From: Salvia splendens
Lineage: Eukaryota > Streptophyta > Magnoliopsida > Lamiales > Lamiaceae
Direction: 5' to 3'
Assembly: GCF_004379255.2 (NCBI RefSeq)
Contig: NC_056034.1
Span: forward strand, 5,768,501-5,832,500
Length of the DNA: 64,000 nucleotides
Shown here: piece after piece, positions 50,140 to 62,773 of the stretch
How the letters are laid out: each line of letters begins with the position of its first letter
Numbering within the stretch: position 1 is the first letter of the stretch
Translations under genes and position numbers: made by a program
The notes under the pieces: generated by a model
What the model saw: the letters and a program-made list of their open reading frames with translations, nothing else
The model's database searches: none
What the model was told of the DNA's origin: nothing

Positions 50140-50852
50140 TGACAAGTGTTGACAGTTGACATCTAACTTTGCCTGTATGTGCATTGTTATGTATAATGCC
50201 CTAACCATCCTACCCCTCTTCCAAACAAGTTGTGTTTTGTCCTGATAAGCGCAATAATAGAGTCAGTTGCTAGCATGAATATGAATATGATGATTATAGT
50301 TTTGGAACCAACATAGTTCCAGTTGGCATCAGACATGTAGTTTTCAACAATCACCCGATATATGTTTGGATCACATTGTTATCTTTGAAGCTTTCTCCTC
50401 TAATTATATTTTCTATATCAATGGATTTCTGAGGGGAGAAATTTTGTCCAGCTTCCTTAATAGATGGAGTACTACACACCCGTTTCTTCATTTAGTCATT
50501 GCGGTGTCGATCTGGTTTGGAGGCAAGAATTGAATATTCATAATGGTGAATTTATTTTGAAATGTATTATGGTAAGTGGTTTGAAACTCAAAAACTTATT
50601 AGTCATCAAGTCATTCAACAAACTGCTATAAATGAGGCCCCTTAAGTATCTTGAGTAGCTTTTCTTTTTCAAGAGTGGGAGTTGGGAAGCTTGTGATACA
50701 TCTCTCTCTCTCTCTCTTCATGTGACTGCTTTTAAAGCATTTATTCATGCTCTGTTACTGATCCAACATTCATTATTCACTGATTTTCAGGTAGAGTGCA
50801 GGTGGGTGAATGAGCTGCAGCTGTATGTTGTGAACAAGTTTGTAGGTGTGAG
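50140..50852. other. 3' region of the COL-like gene, no gene seen
   Basis: AT-rich sequence with a (TC)n run at 50702-50718. No domain was recognised. Confidence 0.5.
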
Positions 50853-51341
50853 ATGAAGAAAGGGTTGAGAAAGTTGTGCATCGGAGAGGGCTCCACCTCC
50901 ATTCTGGAGGGGGAAAGGCAACCAACTTTGGAGGAGATGATCCTGCGGTTGGAGATGGAGAGTGGAAAGAGCAAGGTAGAGTTGCAGAGAATGTCATGTG
51001 TGAGCAGCTGCGACATTCTAAGGAGCGCGAGAAAGGCATTGGATGAGTATCCGCGGTTCTCTCTTGATGGGAAGGAGGGCATGTAGATGCGGAGGCTGCC
51101 AGCGGTGGTGGGAGGGGAGAGCGTGGTGGGGAAGCTCATGGGGCTGGAAGCCATGCCGATTCCCTTGAACGCCAATTATAGGAGGGAGAGGCTTAGCACC
51201 ATCATAAGGCGGCAAAAGCAGGCGGAGGTGGAGAGGCGGTGGCGGAGTAGGAGAGGGGTGGTGGGATCTTGCTCAAGAGCTGGATATTGTGTTGTCAAAC
51301 CAAATGCTCAAGGAATTGGATTGCTTCACCTCCATAGATGA
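50853..51341 (+). pseudogene. DUF3741-type plant protein, degraded copy
   Basis: One frame reads MKKGLRKLCIGEGSTSILEG, PTLEEMILRLEME and RRMSCVSS-like residues (QRMSCVSSCDILRSARKAL), then stops at TAG 51084-51086. It resumes in the same frame with GGESVVGKLMGLEAMPIPL, RRERLSTIIRRQK and SCSRAGYCVVKP to a stop at 51341. The VVGKLMGLE block matches the VVAKLMGLD core of DUF3741/TRM-like plant proteins (cytoskeleton-associated in some members). Relatives as I recall them have a linker and a CKPG segment here that are missing. I infer a pseudogene by stop and deletion. A short functional upstream frame is less likely. Confidence 0.65.
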
Positions 51342-52773
51342 AAGGATATTTTAGTTTGTGTTGTTCTCTTCTGTTGTGTGTTATTTTCTCTCTTATGCTA
51401 ACTCAAATCAATTTTTAAGTTTCTTTGCTACTTTTTATCATTCTATCAACAATTTGGTCAAAATCAGGATTAAAAAACGTTGACCTTTACAATTTGATGG
51501 AAAAGTTAGTTTTGGACCGATTGTGATCCGAGTTAAAATGTTTGAGATGCGAAAATTTAAAAGATAATGTCTAGGACCAAAATCGTAAAATGAGCATATG
51601 TTCAGGACTAGTTTTGACATTTACTCTAAGATAAAATAGTGTAGTGATAGTACATTTGATAAAGAACAAACATGCTCATTAAAAAAATAAATAAGAACAT
51701 CACATATTCCTACATAATTCAAGTTTCAAGATTTTGCACCTTAAATTATGTAGTAACCATGTTAGCCATAATAATTTTAGGAATTATAGTACAGAAATCT
51801 GAAGTATTCAAAGACAAATCTCCTCGAAACCAACTGGTAATTTTTTCTTGTCTTGCTTCATAATTCATAATGCATATATTTCGAGAAAACCATCTAAATT
51901 CTTAGTATACTATGTGTGACACGCACGTGTGTTAGTGTATGTAAGTAAATGGAATGCTAAATACAAGAACTTTTATATTTCTTATAAGCTTAATTTGTTT
52001 TCTGATCGGCGATTAATTATAGATAATGTGAACAGGCAAGAGTATATTTGTTTCTCATGGTAATTACTTTCAATTAAGAAACCAAGCGAATGAATCTGTA
52101 ATATCTGTTCTTCGAAATCAAACATAATGAAAATAAATTTGCTCTTGGACGTAAAACATATATATAAAATATTAAATTAATTATAAGAATATGAATATTA
52201 AATCAGCGGGTTTGTAGGGGAAAATGTAAATTTTATAAAAAAATTACAAAATAAGTAGTGTTTACATAAAAGGGAGCGAACGGCCAGTGCACTGCCATGA
52301 TTCCTTTTCTTTGGTCATTTATCAATATATGTTAAAAGGTTAATAATGATATTTAAATAAAGCATGTTTCTTTTGAAAGAGATCCTTTTGTATTCTTCAG
52401 CCACTGGTCCTCCACAATATAAAGGGTCCTATAGTTTTGCTCAAATAGGAAAAAAAGTTGAAAAGTTAAATCTCAATAACTCAAAAATGAGAATATGCAG
52501 TCTTAAAATTGGTAAACAAATAGCCATCTATTGAAAAATTTGAGATTAAAAAAAAACTTATCACACACACACACTAGTGTGTGACACAGAGTCCCACAGT
52601 TACAGAACCAACATATACTATGTGGAATTGACTACTACTCCCTTTTATTGGCTCTATAAATTCCCCAACATGGATTAGGATTCCCTGCCTTTTTTTTTCT
52701 TATTAACACTACAATATAGGAGTTACAAAACCACACCAATCTTCTTCCAATAATTCAAGAATTGAAACCACAC
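51342..52773. other. Intergenic, no gene seen
   Basis: AT-rich. An (AC)n run sits at 52563-52573. A TATAAA-like element near 52656 may belong to the LRR relic downstream. No coding exon was recognised. Confidence 0.5.
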
Positions 52774-53632
52774 ATGGCGTTGAGGATTCCTCTCCATTTA
52801 CTTCTCCTAATTCATTTAATAGCACCCATATATGCAAATTCAGAAGGTAAAGATTCATGCTTTATAGGAGTAGAGCAGAAGTGCATTTGGTTGATGTTTG
52901 TTTTTTGTTGGAATTAATTAGGTGATGCTCTTTATGCATTGAGGAGGGCTGTGAAAGACCCTGAAAATGTTGTGCAAAGCTGGGATCCTACCTTGCACTT
53001 GGTTTCATGTCACCTGTGATGCTCAAAATAGAGTCACTCGCCTGTAACTTATCATATCACATTCATTTTAATTTCAAGAAAAAGATTTGATTTTTTTGAG
53101 TTGAATTTGGCAGTGATGTTGGAAATGCAAGGCTGTCAGGGAAGCTTGTTCCTGAGCTGGGGAAGCTGGAGAGGCTTCAATATCTGTGAGTACATTCATT
53201 TTGTGGAGTTGTAGTTGTACAATTATATACTGTTAATTATGATTAGCCATAGCATACAGTTCAAAACAGCTCAATGAATGAATGCATAGGTTTGAGGTCA
53301 AATGTTGCATTGATTGAAGCATTAATTTGATGGGAGTGTACATGAACAAGTTGATGGGGCTGAACTGGGGCTACTGAGTGAGGAGTCTAGTGAGCCTTGA
53401 TTTGTACCACAATAACCTCACTGGTTCCATCCCTCCTTCATTGTCCAATCTTTCCAATCTCAACTTCTTGTGACTTTCAAATCCCTACATCTGGCTCCTT
53501 CTCTAAACTCACAATGCATACTTTTTACATGAATTTTTCAATTTCTTTGAGTTTGTGTGGTTCACTTCCACCATTTTTGTTGCAGTTTTATGAACAACTC
53601 AAGATTAGAAGGGCCTGAGCTGAGCTGATGCG
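52774..53632 (+). pseudogene. SERK/LRR1-like leucine-rich repeat protein, decayed
   Basis: Exon 1 gives a signal peptide (MALRIPLHLLLLIHLIAPIY) ending at a GT donor at about 52847. Exon 2 reads [20 protein letters not shown], the LRRNT_2 cap. It then lacks a few bases, so [17 protein letters not shown] lies in another frame. Exon 3 has GNARLSGKLVPELGKLERLQ. The next exon carries MNKLMG and then, shifted, SLDLYHNNLTGSIPPSLSNL (LRR units). The last piece reads NNSRLEGP before stops. Exon borders match the one-LRR-per-exon plan of SERK/LRR1 genes, but at least three frame breaks exclude a normal product. No kinase domain follows. Confidence 0.85.
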
Positions 53633-54366
53633 ACATCGGAGGGTGTTAATTATTTGTTGAGACTTTCAAAATCATACTAATTTCTAATTAGTATTGCACC
53701 CGGCCTTGTTTGATTGGAATATGCAATTTGGGATTCTTGTACATTCTAATCATCTCATCTTATGGATCATTGTTTGTTAGTATGAATTAATGCAGTTACT
53801 TGCAAATTCACATAGGAGAGTATAAATTAATGAACTAGGATGAAATGGCAAAAAGTAACTTCTTGTGAATACATGCACCGATGAATCAAATAATTATGAC
53901 TAGATTAGTTTTATGTTTTCATTCCTTTTTATAACTGGGCAGGAAGTATAAATAAAATAAATAGCTAGAAACACAATGACTTTTGCTTTCCAATTATACT
54001 AGTCTAAAATGTCCCTTTAGGGCGAGAGTGTATTTTTAAAAAAAATATCTTTTCAAAAAATTGCAAAAGTCATTACGTACTAAATCAAAGTCTAAAAATA
54101 TAGTACTATAAGAATATTTTTAAAGTTTGAATATCATATTTGATACAGTTTCAATATTTAGGTATCAAAAATTCGCTCTAGGAAAAATACGATTAAACTC
54201 GATATTTTGATTTTAATGTTTCTACTGCAAAAAGGTCGGCACACTTTGGGCTTGGCCCATATGAGAAAAAACATAGAAAAGCCCATTAATATCTGCACAT
54301 GCATACAAACAATCTTCTCTCTCGAAACAGAAGATTTGACTGTTTTGAGCAAAGAAGAAAGAAACT
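53633..54366. other. Intergenic, no gene seen
   Basis: AT-rich with no coding signature. The last 100 bp may hold the promoter of the small gene at 54367. Confidence 0.5.
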
Positions 54367-54510
54367 ATGGCGACGGTGTGGGGTGCATTTTGTGGGACCA
54401 GAGTGCTGGACCTAGTGAAGAAACATGATTCCGGAGGCCTTCTTTGGAAGAGAGTAAAGCTCACTCCCACCCGCAAAGCCAATGCCAAGAAACGCCTCCG
54501 TCGCGTTTGA
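54367..54510 (+). CDS. Small conserved basic plant protein (47 aa), function unknown
   Basis: The 47-codon frame reads MATVWGAFCGTRVLDLVKKH, DSGGLLWKRVKLTPTRKANA and KKRLRRV, then TGA. I recall similar short plant proteins with KKHDSGGLLWKR and TRKANAKKR in which the sequence continues about 20 residues beyond RV with a Trp. Here the codon after Val is TGA, so this copy may be truncated by a Trp-to-stop change, or the family member may end here. The lysine/arginine-rich tail and small size would suit an organellar or RNA-binding role, but no function is assigned. Confidence 0.55.
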   Translation: MATVWGAFCGTRVLDLVKKHDSGGLLWKRVKLTPTRKANAKKRLRRV

Positions 54511-57500
54511 CTGGTACTACTAGTTAACTTTTTTTTTCTTTTTTTTTCAGTTGAAGCAAATTTACCGTTAAATGTGCCGTTATGATGATCCCTAGGATGG
54601 CTTCCATTATTCTCTCGAAGAAAAGAGTGTTTTTTAGTAAGCTACGCACACGAGCTGTATGACGAAAGTCTTTTAAAATGAGATTTCGTAGCCCAGTTTT
54701 CTTCATATAGTATTGATTTCAAGAGTTTTCTTTTCTTGCTTCTGACATAGTAGTATTGAAATACGTATGTTAACACTTAACAGTTGCTATTAGATCTCAG
54801 AGTGAGCGAACTACATCACTAGCTGTTCCGATAATATACATTCAAATTTAAGATATGAGTTGCAGATTGAATGCACGTTTTCTTTTGAAACTATTTCATG
54901 CTTTAATTTTAGCGTGATCATGTATGATGACTGTGTTTGGACATTGAGAACTCTACGGTAGTGAGTGCAGTTATGTTCTACCTGGCCGGCAGATTGATTA
55001 AGCTCGTGATGAGGTTGGGTTTACCTTGTACTCACTTTGACGAAATTACATCTATGTTTTGGGAATTAGGGGATATTTGAAAACTCTGTCCTGCTCTTCA
55101 TCACAGTTCATTGAAAATTATGTTGTAATTTTACTTACCACCGCAATAAAACAGCATGCCGTAACATCCATGAACCCTTCTATTGAAAGACAATTAGAGA
55201 ACTTCAAGAACTGGTCCTACTTTCCCATCCTATTGTACTGTTGATGATAATAATGATCATCTAGCATGAGAACTATTTGCCCGCGGCGATTATATATCAG
55301 TAGACATATTTTCCTAGACTTTTCCACACCAGTAGTGAGAGTGAAGTGCTATATCTAAACACAGTTGAGCTTAAATGTCATACAAACTATGTAAATCAAT
55401 CTTAGTACGTATAGCAAAAAATATAAACAGGGCTGATGGTTCTTTTTTATTGGCATGGGTTGGGGGTTACAGCCTCCCTACTGATTCATAAGGCACGGCC
55501 CGGGGCCAGCATTTGATCCTAAACGCTTAACGCTACTTATTTTCTTGATTCCACAAAAAATTATGCATTTTAGTTGTCTTTGACTTGTAGAGGACTTCTT
55601 GTTCAAGCAGAGCACTAGACTTAAATGTGTGCTTTAGTCAACTGCTTTACGCAAAATTCATATATGATGTTCCATATGTAATATTGCTTGGTATTGCATG
55701 TTATTTCTCTCAAGTGTAAACGATATGTACTGTGTAGGGAAAAGTATTGACTCACACACAACACGCATTTGATGAAATAACAAGGAAACTATGAATGAAT
55801 GGAAATTACTAGATAAAATAATTAAAAGAACAATGGAAGAAAACAGGCGAAGGCCTTCATCTAGCAAGGCCTCGGAAAGACTTCAGTGGTGTCCAGACTA
55901 GTACTCTTCACACCTCTCCCATGCATCCATAAGGAGGTATATACTATTTAAAGAGTTTACAAGGCTCTGAAAGATAAACCTAATCCTACTCTAGAAAGAA
56001 TAACAAAATCTAATCAAAAGGGATAACCTCTAAATCTAAGAGATAACTACTAATACTGAAACTGAATTGCAAAGAACTCCTCATTCTTCTTCCATGCGTT
56101 GCTGATCACGTGCCACAGGTCGCTTTCCTCGTCGATGATACACTTGCCATGGACGATGGTCGACATTAGTAAATTACTGTTTCAAGCTATTGTTGTGAGT
56201 TCCAAGAGACTACAGATGACAAAGGAACTAGTTCTAGTCATTGAACTTAATTAAGTTAAGAGCTTAAACTCTTGATCTCATGTTTGTGCTTGGGTATGTT
56301 CAGAAGCTGGTACATTGAGCTTTAGCAATCTCTGCCTGAAGTCTATTGTTACTATTCAAGATTGAATAAACTTGAGAAGCATTAGTGACAGAGTAACAAT
56401 GAAAGAAGATAATTAACATCTCAATTGGTGTTGCTGGAAAATCACAGTAACAGAATCAGTAACAGAAACAATGGAAATCCTCTGAAAGGTAAAAAAAACT
56501 CTACCCAGACAGATGAGCGCCAAACTTACAGGCGAGGCCTGCCTAAGTAACTATAAACACTCATTTGAAATTCTGGGACTCACACTATTTGACTCTAATA
56601 GAGCCAGCAAGGGTTGGCTAGGAAATCAGCACCAAAACATTACTCAGATTCATAACATAAATATTGGAACAATAAAGTAAGGTCCCCGAATATCAGGTTC
56701 TCTATTTAACTTCTGGCTGCATCTTCATCTTTCCTACACATCAAAAAGGAAAGTTTTTCCCCCTATCAAATAGCCTACTGGCATCACATGAAGCCCCAGG
56801 AAGTAACAACAAATAATTGATCGCATATTGATCTGTAGGAACTAAGTTACGATTTATATGTTGCAGTAAAGTTGCCTTCTGATTTTCTTTCTTTATTTCG
56901 TTCTTGAGTGTTCGGGGGAGGTGGTTGCTTGTGTTATCTAGTTTTGAGTGACATGAGTGTCTTCTCTTCAGAATGAGGCTGTTTTGCGGGTATGCTCTGG
57001 GATGCCTCCCCAGTAAGTATCACATGCTGAAGGTAGCAGAAATATTGCCAAGGACAACCAAAGCCCCCAAGGTTAGACGAAATGAGTGAGGGAGGGATCT
57101 AAGCAAGCATGACAATGGGACTAGGAAAAGTAATGCCGATGTATATAATGCTTATTCATATTGCCATTTTGTGCCTCAAACTGCATAACCAAAGTTTTGA
57201 TATTCTTGATTTTTCCTTTTATAGGTTAGTTTAAGTCAACAATGTGCACCAACATATAGTATTTTCAGTTTATGTCTCATTGGGTCTTGTATTGACTTGC
57301 AACCGATAATTCTAAAGCTACTCTTGTTGATTATATTGTTTGCCCTCACCCTCTTCTGGTAAGGTGCGCTATCTATTTAAATGGGTTGCCTTTTCTAAGA
57401 ATTTCATGATTCCTTTGTGCATTGACTGCTAGGACTTTACTATTAGATACACCTTTAGATGAAGCAATCTTAGATTTGAGGATTCAATAAGGGATAATAT

Positions 57501-60322
57501 ATTGCACCTGCATGCACAGGAACAAGGAAAGTTTATTATCCACTAGAATAAGTGGTCCGTCTTAGAGATGACAAAGTAGTTACTGCTGATGGATATAAAA
57601 CGACCGGAAGCATAAATTCCATACCAGTCCCTTTCTTTCTTGAATACTGATGCTATCCATGGGGTTTAAGAATCTAAATTACGTAGAAGACCCTTCTTAT
57701 TTACTGTATCTACTGGCTATGTTCAATCCATGTCCTTTTATTTCAATGTGATACCGCTGACCTAATTATGCGGTCCTTACCTGTCCTGCTGCAGATGATC
57801 ATTGATCTATTCCAGTTCTATGTAAGAAAAATATATCAAGACATGGATCATGATTAGCATATGATGGTCCAATTTCTTAATTACTCTTTTATGATATTGA
57901 AGCTCCATTACTACTTGTCTTGTGCAAGACGAGGTTAAGATTTCTAAGATGGTACTTATGCCCGGATTCAACCTGTATGTTTGTGATATTATTGTTTGCG
58001 TCCGGATATGGGTACCATCTCATCTTGAGGCATGTGGTGGTGGAAAAGATATAGGTAGAAGTTAGAAGTGTTTGAAGATATTAGCTAACCATCTGGGTGT
58101 GATGAGTAATAGTCCCATCATCTTGGTTGGTATAGGTAGGCAGCGTGTGAAATCCTGGAGTTGAAATGAAGAGGGGGCCTACAGCTTTTTTTAGTGTATT
58201 TGCTTTGGGTAGACTTATATGTTGATGTAGAGGCCGTTTTATTTGAATGTGGCTAAAGAAATACCAAGATGTCTCTGTTGCAGAGATTCTAAGCAACCTT
58301 CTCAAAATACTTATTTTTGTGCAAACAAAAAACACTGCAAGTGGTGCCTCGTTGAATTCTTCAACTTGCATAATTGGCAAATTATTCACATTCCTTGTCT
58401 GTAACTTCATCCCTTAAATTGACCAAACTGCCCCTCCTGGTACAGGTAGGCCTCTCTTTTATTACTGATTGACCTAATATGGTGATGCTAATTGCTAATA
58501 TTAATATTTCATTTGTCTTTGTGCCCTACCACTAACCCTGTCCACCTCACACACTTAGTCAGCTCTACCAATTTTCTTTTCATAATACTATTATGGTAAA
58601 ATACCATTTTATATCCAAATAGTTGGAACATTCTCACAATTCAACTCCAAAGTAAAATTATAAATTAGTCCTAATATATTTATGACCATGGTTGTCCATG
58701 ATTTTACTTTTATCAGTTAAAAAAATCAGCCTTCTCTTCTTTTTTTTTCTTTTTACACTATGTGTATTAATTATAAACAGGAAATTCATTAGAGTTTCTA
58801 GAAAAACAATTGAAGATGTAATGTAGAGAATTTGCAACATAAATGGCAGCTTTCCTTTCAGTCGGACATGACATGAAAAGGAGATGTGCATGGAAGGTGA
58901 TATAAACTTATAGAAAGGGTGACGTGAAGAACTCCAACAGGCCTTGGATAATTATACACCACTGCCACTAGGAAGTTTGGTTTGGTCGGCAATTTTAATG
59001 CTACTTTGGTGTTCTGTTTCTATGTGTTTTTTATATTTTTCATATTATGCCCTTTTTTGTACATGTTTCTTCCCTTGTTGCAATTAGGTTAATAATTGTG
59101 AGTGTTAATTGTAGTATATGCCGCCCATAATCCCTCGAGCCCCCACTTGTCACTCATTTGGGAAAGCCCTTTATTTACCACTTTCCTTTGAATGATCTCA
59201 TCAATCATAAACATCCTGAAATCATCACATAACCTGCCTCACAACAACATAAAAGCACTGCCACCTAGTTTAAATCATCATAACTTATCTTGGTTTAAAT
59301 AATATCCCTTGTTTACGTATTTGTTGTCTAGTAGCTGTATAAAAATACTAATACTAGGCGCATGCTGTTGCTGAAGGTGAGTCAACTACTAGTGGGGTTT
59401 CAGTATGAAGACCTTGCATGTCCTATGCTTGTACGTAACACACTAGACTAATGTATTGAGTTCATTAAAAAATACACAAGGACTAAAATATACGTTTCCG
59501 TGTTTAATTAGGTCTAAGAATGAAGTATTATAGTAGTTGGAGAATCTTTTTGCTAATATTTCAACACAAAGAATGAAGTATTATAGTACTCCTCATTAGG
59601 CACACAATGTATATGTTTATTTTATATTTGTGTCCAATTAGACATGGTTTTCTACCATACCTGGCCCAAAGAATTGAAATGGAGGTTGGATTACCCAATC
59701 AAAGTGATTGCATAATGAAATAACTTGTGGGAGATGATTGTGAAGAATTTTCAGACTCTCCACTCACCTACTGGTCCTCTGTTTTCAAAGTTTAGTTATT
59801 TATGTTCCCCCTAGAAATGAAGCCTAATTTTGTTGCTTGTGATTCTGGTACTAGGATTTTTAGAAATTTCAACTCCCTTCTTCAATGGGGAACTTGGTTC
59901 TTGTAATGTTTGTCTTTTTTTTAGGTTCCAAGGAATCCCATGCCATGTAGCGATCTTGCAAAGATCTTGTTCTTATTCTCTCGTGCCAGGTAAAAAATAT
60001 GAGTATACTATTTCTCTTTTCTTTTTGAAATTATTTTTGCCTTTAAAAACGTAAAAGTTTAACCTATGTAAAGCTAGATTTCGTGTATGCACATGTTCCA
60101 CTTTTCTTCCCATCTTTAACTTTTGCCCACCCTCTGCTTTCACATAGCTTTCTTGAATTGCATGGTGAAACAGTTGAAACTCTGGTTTAGTGAATTTGAA
60201 ACACAATAATGATGTTATTAGTAGGCAATCGTGCAAGAAAGCATAGCATGAATGATGAAGAAGATGGTTATTTGATTTATAAAGAAATATTGGGAAAATG
60301 AAAGGGGCTTAGTATAGCACAC
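54511..60322. other. Long gene-poor intergenic region
   Basis: 5.8 kb in which no spliced coding series was found. All open frames are short and lack domains, except the 38-residue frame at 56050-56166. No clear transposon ends were seen. The last few hundred bases hold the 3'UTR of the NAC gene. Non-coding transcripts cannot be judged. Confidence 0.5.
56050..56166 (-). other. Possible gene fragment, unrecognised
   Basis: The minus-strand 38-residue frame MSTIVHGKCIIDEESDLWHV...NEEFFAIQFQY has protein-like composition and GC content above its surroundings. I do not recognise the family. It could be an exon relic. Confidence 0.3.
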
Positions 60323-61026
60323 TTAATTCCTTTTAAAAGTGGAGGGAAAACTATTGCAACTACTGCTCTCTTCTTCAACCTCCGAAGAAGAAAGCTGCGT
60401 GATCCCGCTCGATCCGGAGCTAGTGTTGGCCTTCTCTTTGGGCATGAAATCATAGAATACCGGCGCTGGAGTGTTGTTGTTGCCCCTTCTCTTCAAAAAT
60501 ATCCGGCAGAGAACCCAGCTTTCCTGTGGCGGCGGGAGGCGGTATTCATGCATGATCCAATCAGTTCGGCAGCCCTTTGGCGGCTTACCGGTGTAGAAGA
60601 CAAGGGTTTTCTTCATCCCGACGACCTGGTGAGTCCTCGTGCTCACGATTTGCTTGTCCAAACCGGTTGCTTTCCAGTACCCGGAGGCGGTGGCCCGGTT
60701 CGACCGGTTTCCGTTGGGATACTTTACTTCTTTTGTGCTGAAGAAATACCTCTCCTGCTCCGAATCGCCTGTGATTAATTAATTAATTAATTAGCCCCAA
60801 AAAAAAAGAATCGTTTATATTGTGATTATTGAGGGAGGTAGTTACCTGGCAAATCCCAGGGGTCGGCCTTGCAGACGTCGACTACGGCGATGATGGAGGC
60901 GGGAATGGGATAGCAGTGGACTTTGCGCTTCAAGTATTGTACCACGAGCTCTTCATCTGTGGGGTGGAACCTAAACCCAGGTGGCAATCTCAACACCCCA
61001 TTTTTAATGAGGCTAACTTTCTCCAT
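60323..61026 (-). CDS. NAC083: NAC transcription factor, NAC083/VNI2-like (2 exons)
   Basis: Exon 1 is 61026-60846 and exon 2 is 60768-60323. The GT/AG junction restores [13 protein letters not shown], giving 208 residues. All NAC subdomains are visible: A ([20 protein letters not shown]), B/C ([38 protein letters not shown]), D ([27 protein letters not shown]) and E ([12 protein letters not shown]). [14 protein letters not shown] at the start and FYDFMPKEK plus [15 protein letters not shown] at the end match the VNI2/NAC083 group. That group represses xylem vessel differentiation with VND7 and links to senescence and ABA. The C-terminus is shorter than Arabidopsis (about 255 residues). The 77-bp intron has a (TTAA)n run. 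No defects seen. Confidence 0.93.
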
Positions 61027-61144
61027 ATCTATCTATCACTAGGAAATGGTGTTTGATTTTAGTGGTGTGTGCTCTTATAACTCATGAAAAGTGAGAATAT
61101 ATGCAACCAAGCACATGCAGTAAGTTAGAAAGGGTGAAGGTACA

Positions 61145-61180
<36 letters not shown>

Positions 61181-61800
61181 AGGGGAAAGAGATAGTAAGA
61201 AGAAGGGGGAAAGTTGGGGTAGTTTTATAGTAATGGGGGATTTGAAGGGAATAGGAAATGGCGTGAACAAGACTCAATCTCGCTCACTATTCCCTTACTT
61301 TGACGCATACAATAAACAAAAGTTGGACCAACACAATAACATGGCATGCTTTCCTCTTCCAAAAGCTTTCACTTTTCTTGCTTGCTCACGCAACTTTGCT
61401 GCTTCTATTGCAATAACAACCATTCCCCAACCCAACGCTCTCACTATTTCCTCACAACCTCAATCAAACCTTTATTAACTCTGATTTCAGCATCTTGCAT
61501 TGCGAGGTTTGAAATTGCGTGCTTGATTTGAGTAAAGTTGTGTGAACCCTTGGATGGTAAATAAAGGACGGTGTTGAGGGTGAATTGGGGATTCATATGA
61601 CCAAAAGTTGCGAGTGAAGTCACCCCTATGTCATGCTTCTATTTGTTGCCTTTGTAAATCGTTGCTACAAAAATGACCCGAAGTCAGTTAGTTGGCCTGC
61701 AAATTCGTTGTTATTTTTGTTTTACTTTTTATTCTTAGATGGGCCAATTGCTCAAATATAGGGCGAGTAGCAAGATGCTAGACATACATACAAGCTTTTA
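61027..61800 (-). promoter_or_regulatory. Promoter and 5'UTR of the NAC gene
   Basis: A (GA)n tract at 61147-61176 lies about 130 bp upstream of the start codon, in the probable 5'UTR, where GAGA/CT-rich elements are common in plants. A PIF/Harbinger element bounds the region at 61801. Confidence 0.55.
61147..61176. repeat. (GA)n microsatellite upstream of the NAC gene
   Basis: About 14 uninterrupted GA units in the probable 5'UTR. Confidence 0.93.
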
Positions 61801-62670
61801 GGCCCTCCACAATAGGAATAGTCCACCAATAGTCTATCCATAGTCTAGCCACAAACTCCTCCTGCCACATCATCAATACTAAAAATCCTCCTACCACATC
61901 ATAAATAGCCCAGCCATAACCTATCCACATCATAAATAGCCCAGCCACATCAATAGCCACATCACTCAAAATTATATAAAACAAATAATTAACAATCACA
62001 CAAAATACGCAATTTAATTTACGATACATATACGAGAAAATTCAATAATATTATTAAAATTTAAAAAGTACATTAATTAAAAAAAATTACATAATTAACA
62101 AAAAAACTACTGCCGTGCAGTCCTCCGCGCCCATAACTCTTCAATTAAATCCTTTTGGAGTCGAATATGAGCCTCCGTTTGGCGCATGTCGGCATGTGCA
62201 TGGAGGCGGCCGTCTTCATCGTGAGGTACCCCACTCTGTACGTTGGGGGCGGCCACGCCGTGGCTTGGACCGGCTTCATTATCATCGTTGGCCCAATCAG
62301 TCAGTTGTCCACCTTCATCTTTGACAATCATGTTGTGCATGATAATACAGGCGTACATTATAGGTGTATATAGTGGTGCGAATGAAAATGGTGCGAATAG
62401 TTAATACAAGTGGTGCGAATGAAAATGACGGGCAAGTCGCGTATATAAAGTGTTTCGAAACAAAAAAAAATTAAAAATTCGCGCTAGGCGGTGCGCTAGG
62501 CGATCCGGACGCTGCAATAGCGCCTAGCGGATCGCCTAGCGCCACGGAACCGCCGAGCGCTAGGCGGTTTTTTTCGCGAAAATCGCTGGGCGGCTGCAAT
62601 AGACCGCCTAGCGCACCGCCTACCGCCGACGCTCGGCTAGGCGGTGCGCTAGGCGCTATTGTGGATGCTC
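61801..62670 (-). mobile_element. PIF/Harbinger deletion derivative (870 bp)
   Basis: The left end GGCCCTCCACAATAG and the right end (reverse complement GAGCATCCACAATAG) are inverted repeats. TTA is duplicated (61798-61800 and 62671-62673). It keeps only the 3' part of a transposase gene. A GC-rich block with repeated GCCTAGCG/CGCTAGGCG words fills 62480-62660. Confidence 0.9.
62107..62358 (-). pseudogene. C-terminal remnant of PIF/Harbinger transposase
   Basis: The minus-strand frame starts MYACIIMHNMIVKDEG, the conserved end of the DDE domain, and continues through an acidic stretch to LQKDLIEELWARR and a stop. The same MYTCIIMHNMIVQDEG block ends the transposase at 32826-33978. The catalytic region is deleted, so the fragment cannot act alone. 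Confidence 0.88.
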
Positions 62671-62773
62671 TTATGAAACAAAGGGGAGTATGAGATAGTA
62701 ACTAGATAAATGTTAAGGTTATATACTAAAAGCATGTTTTGAGTGCTTGCACAAATCAAACTAATATATACAA

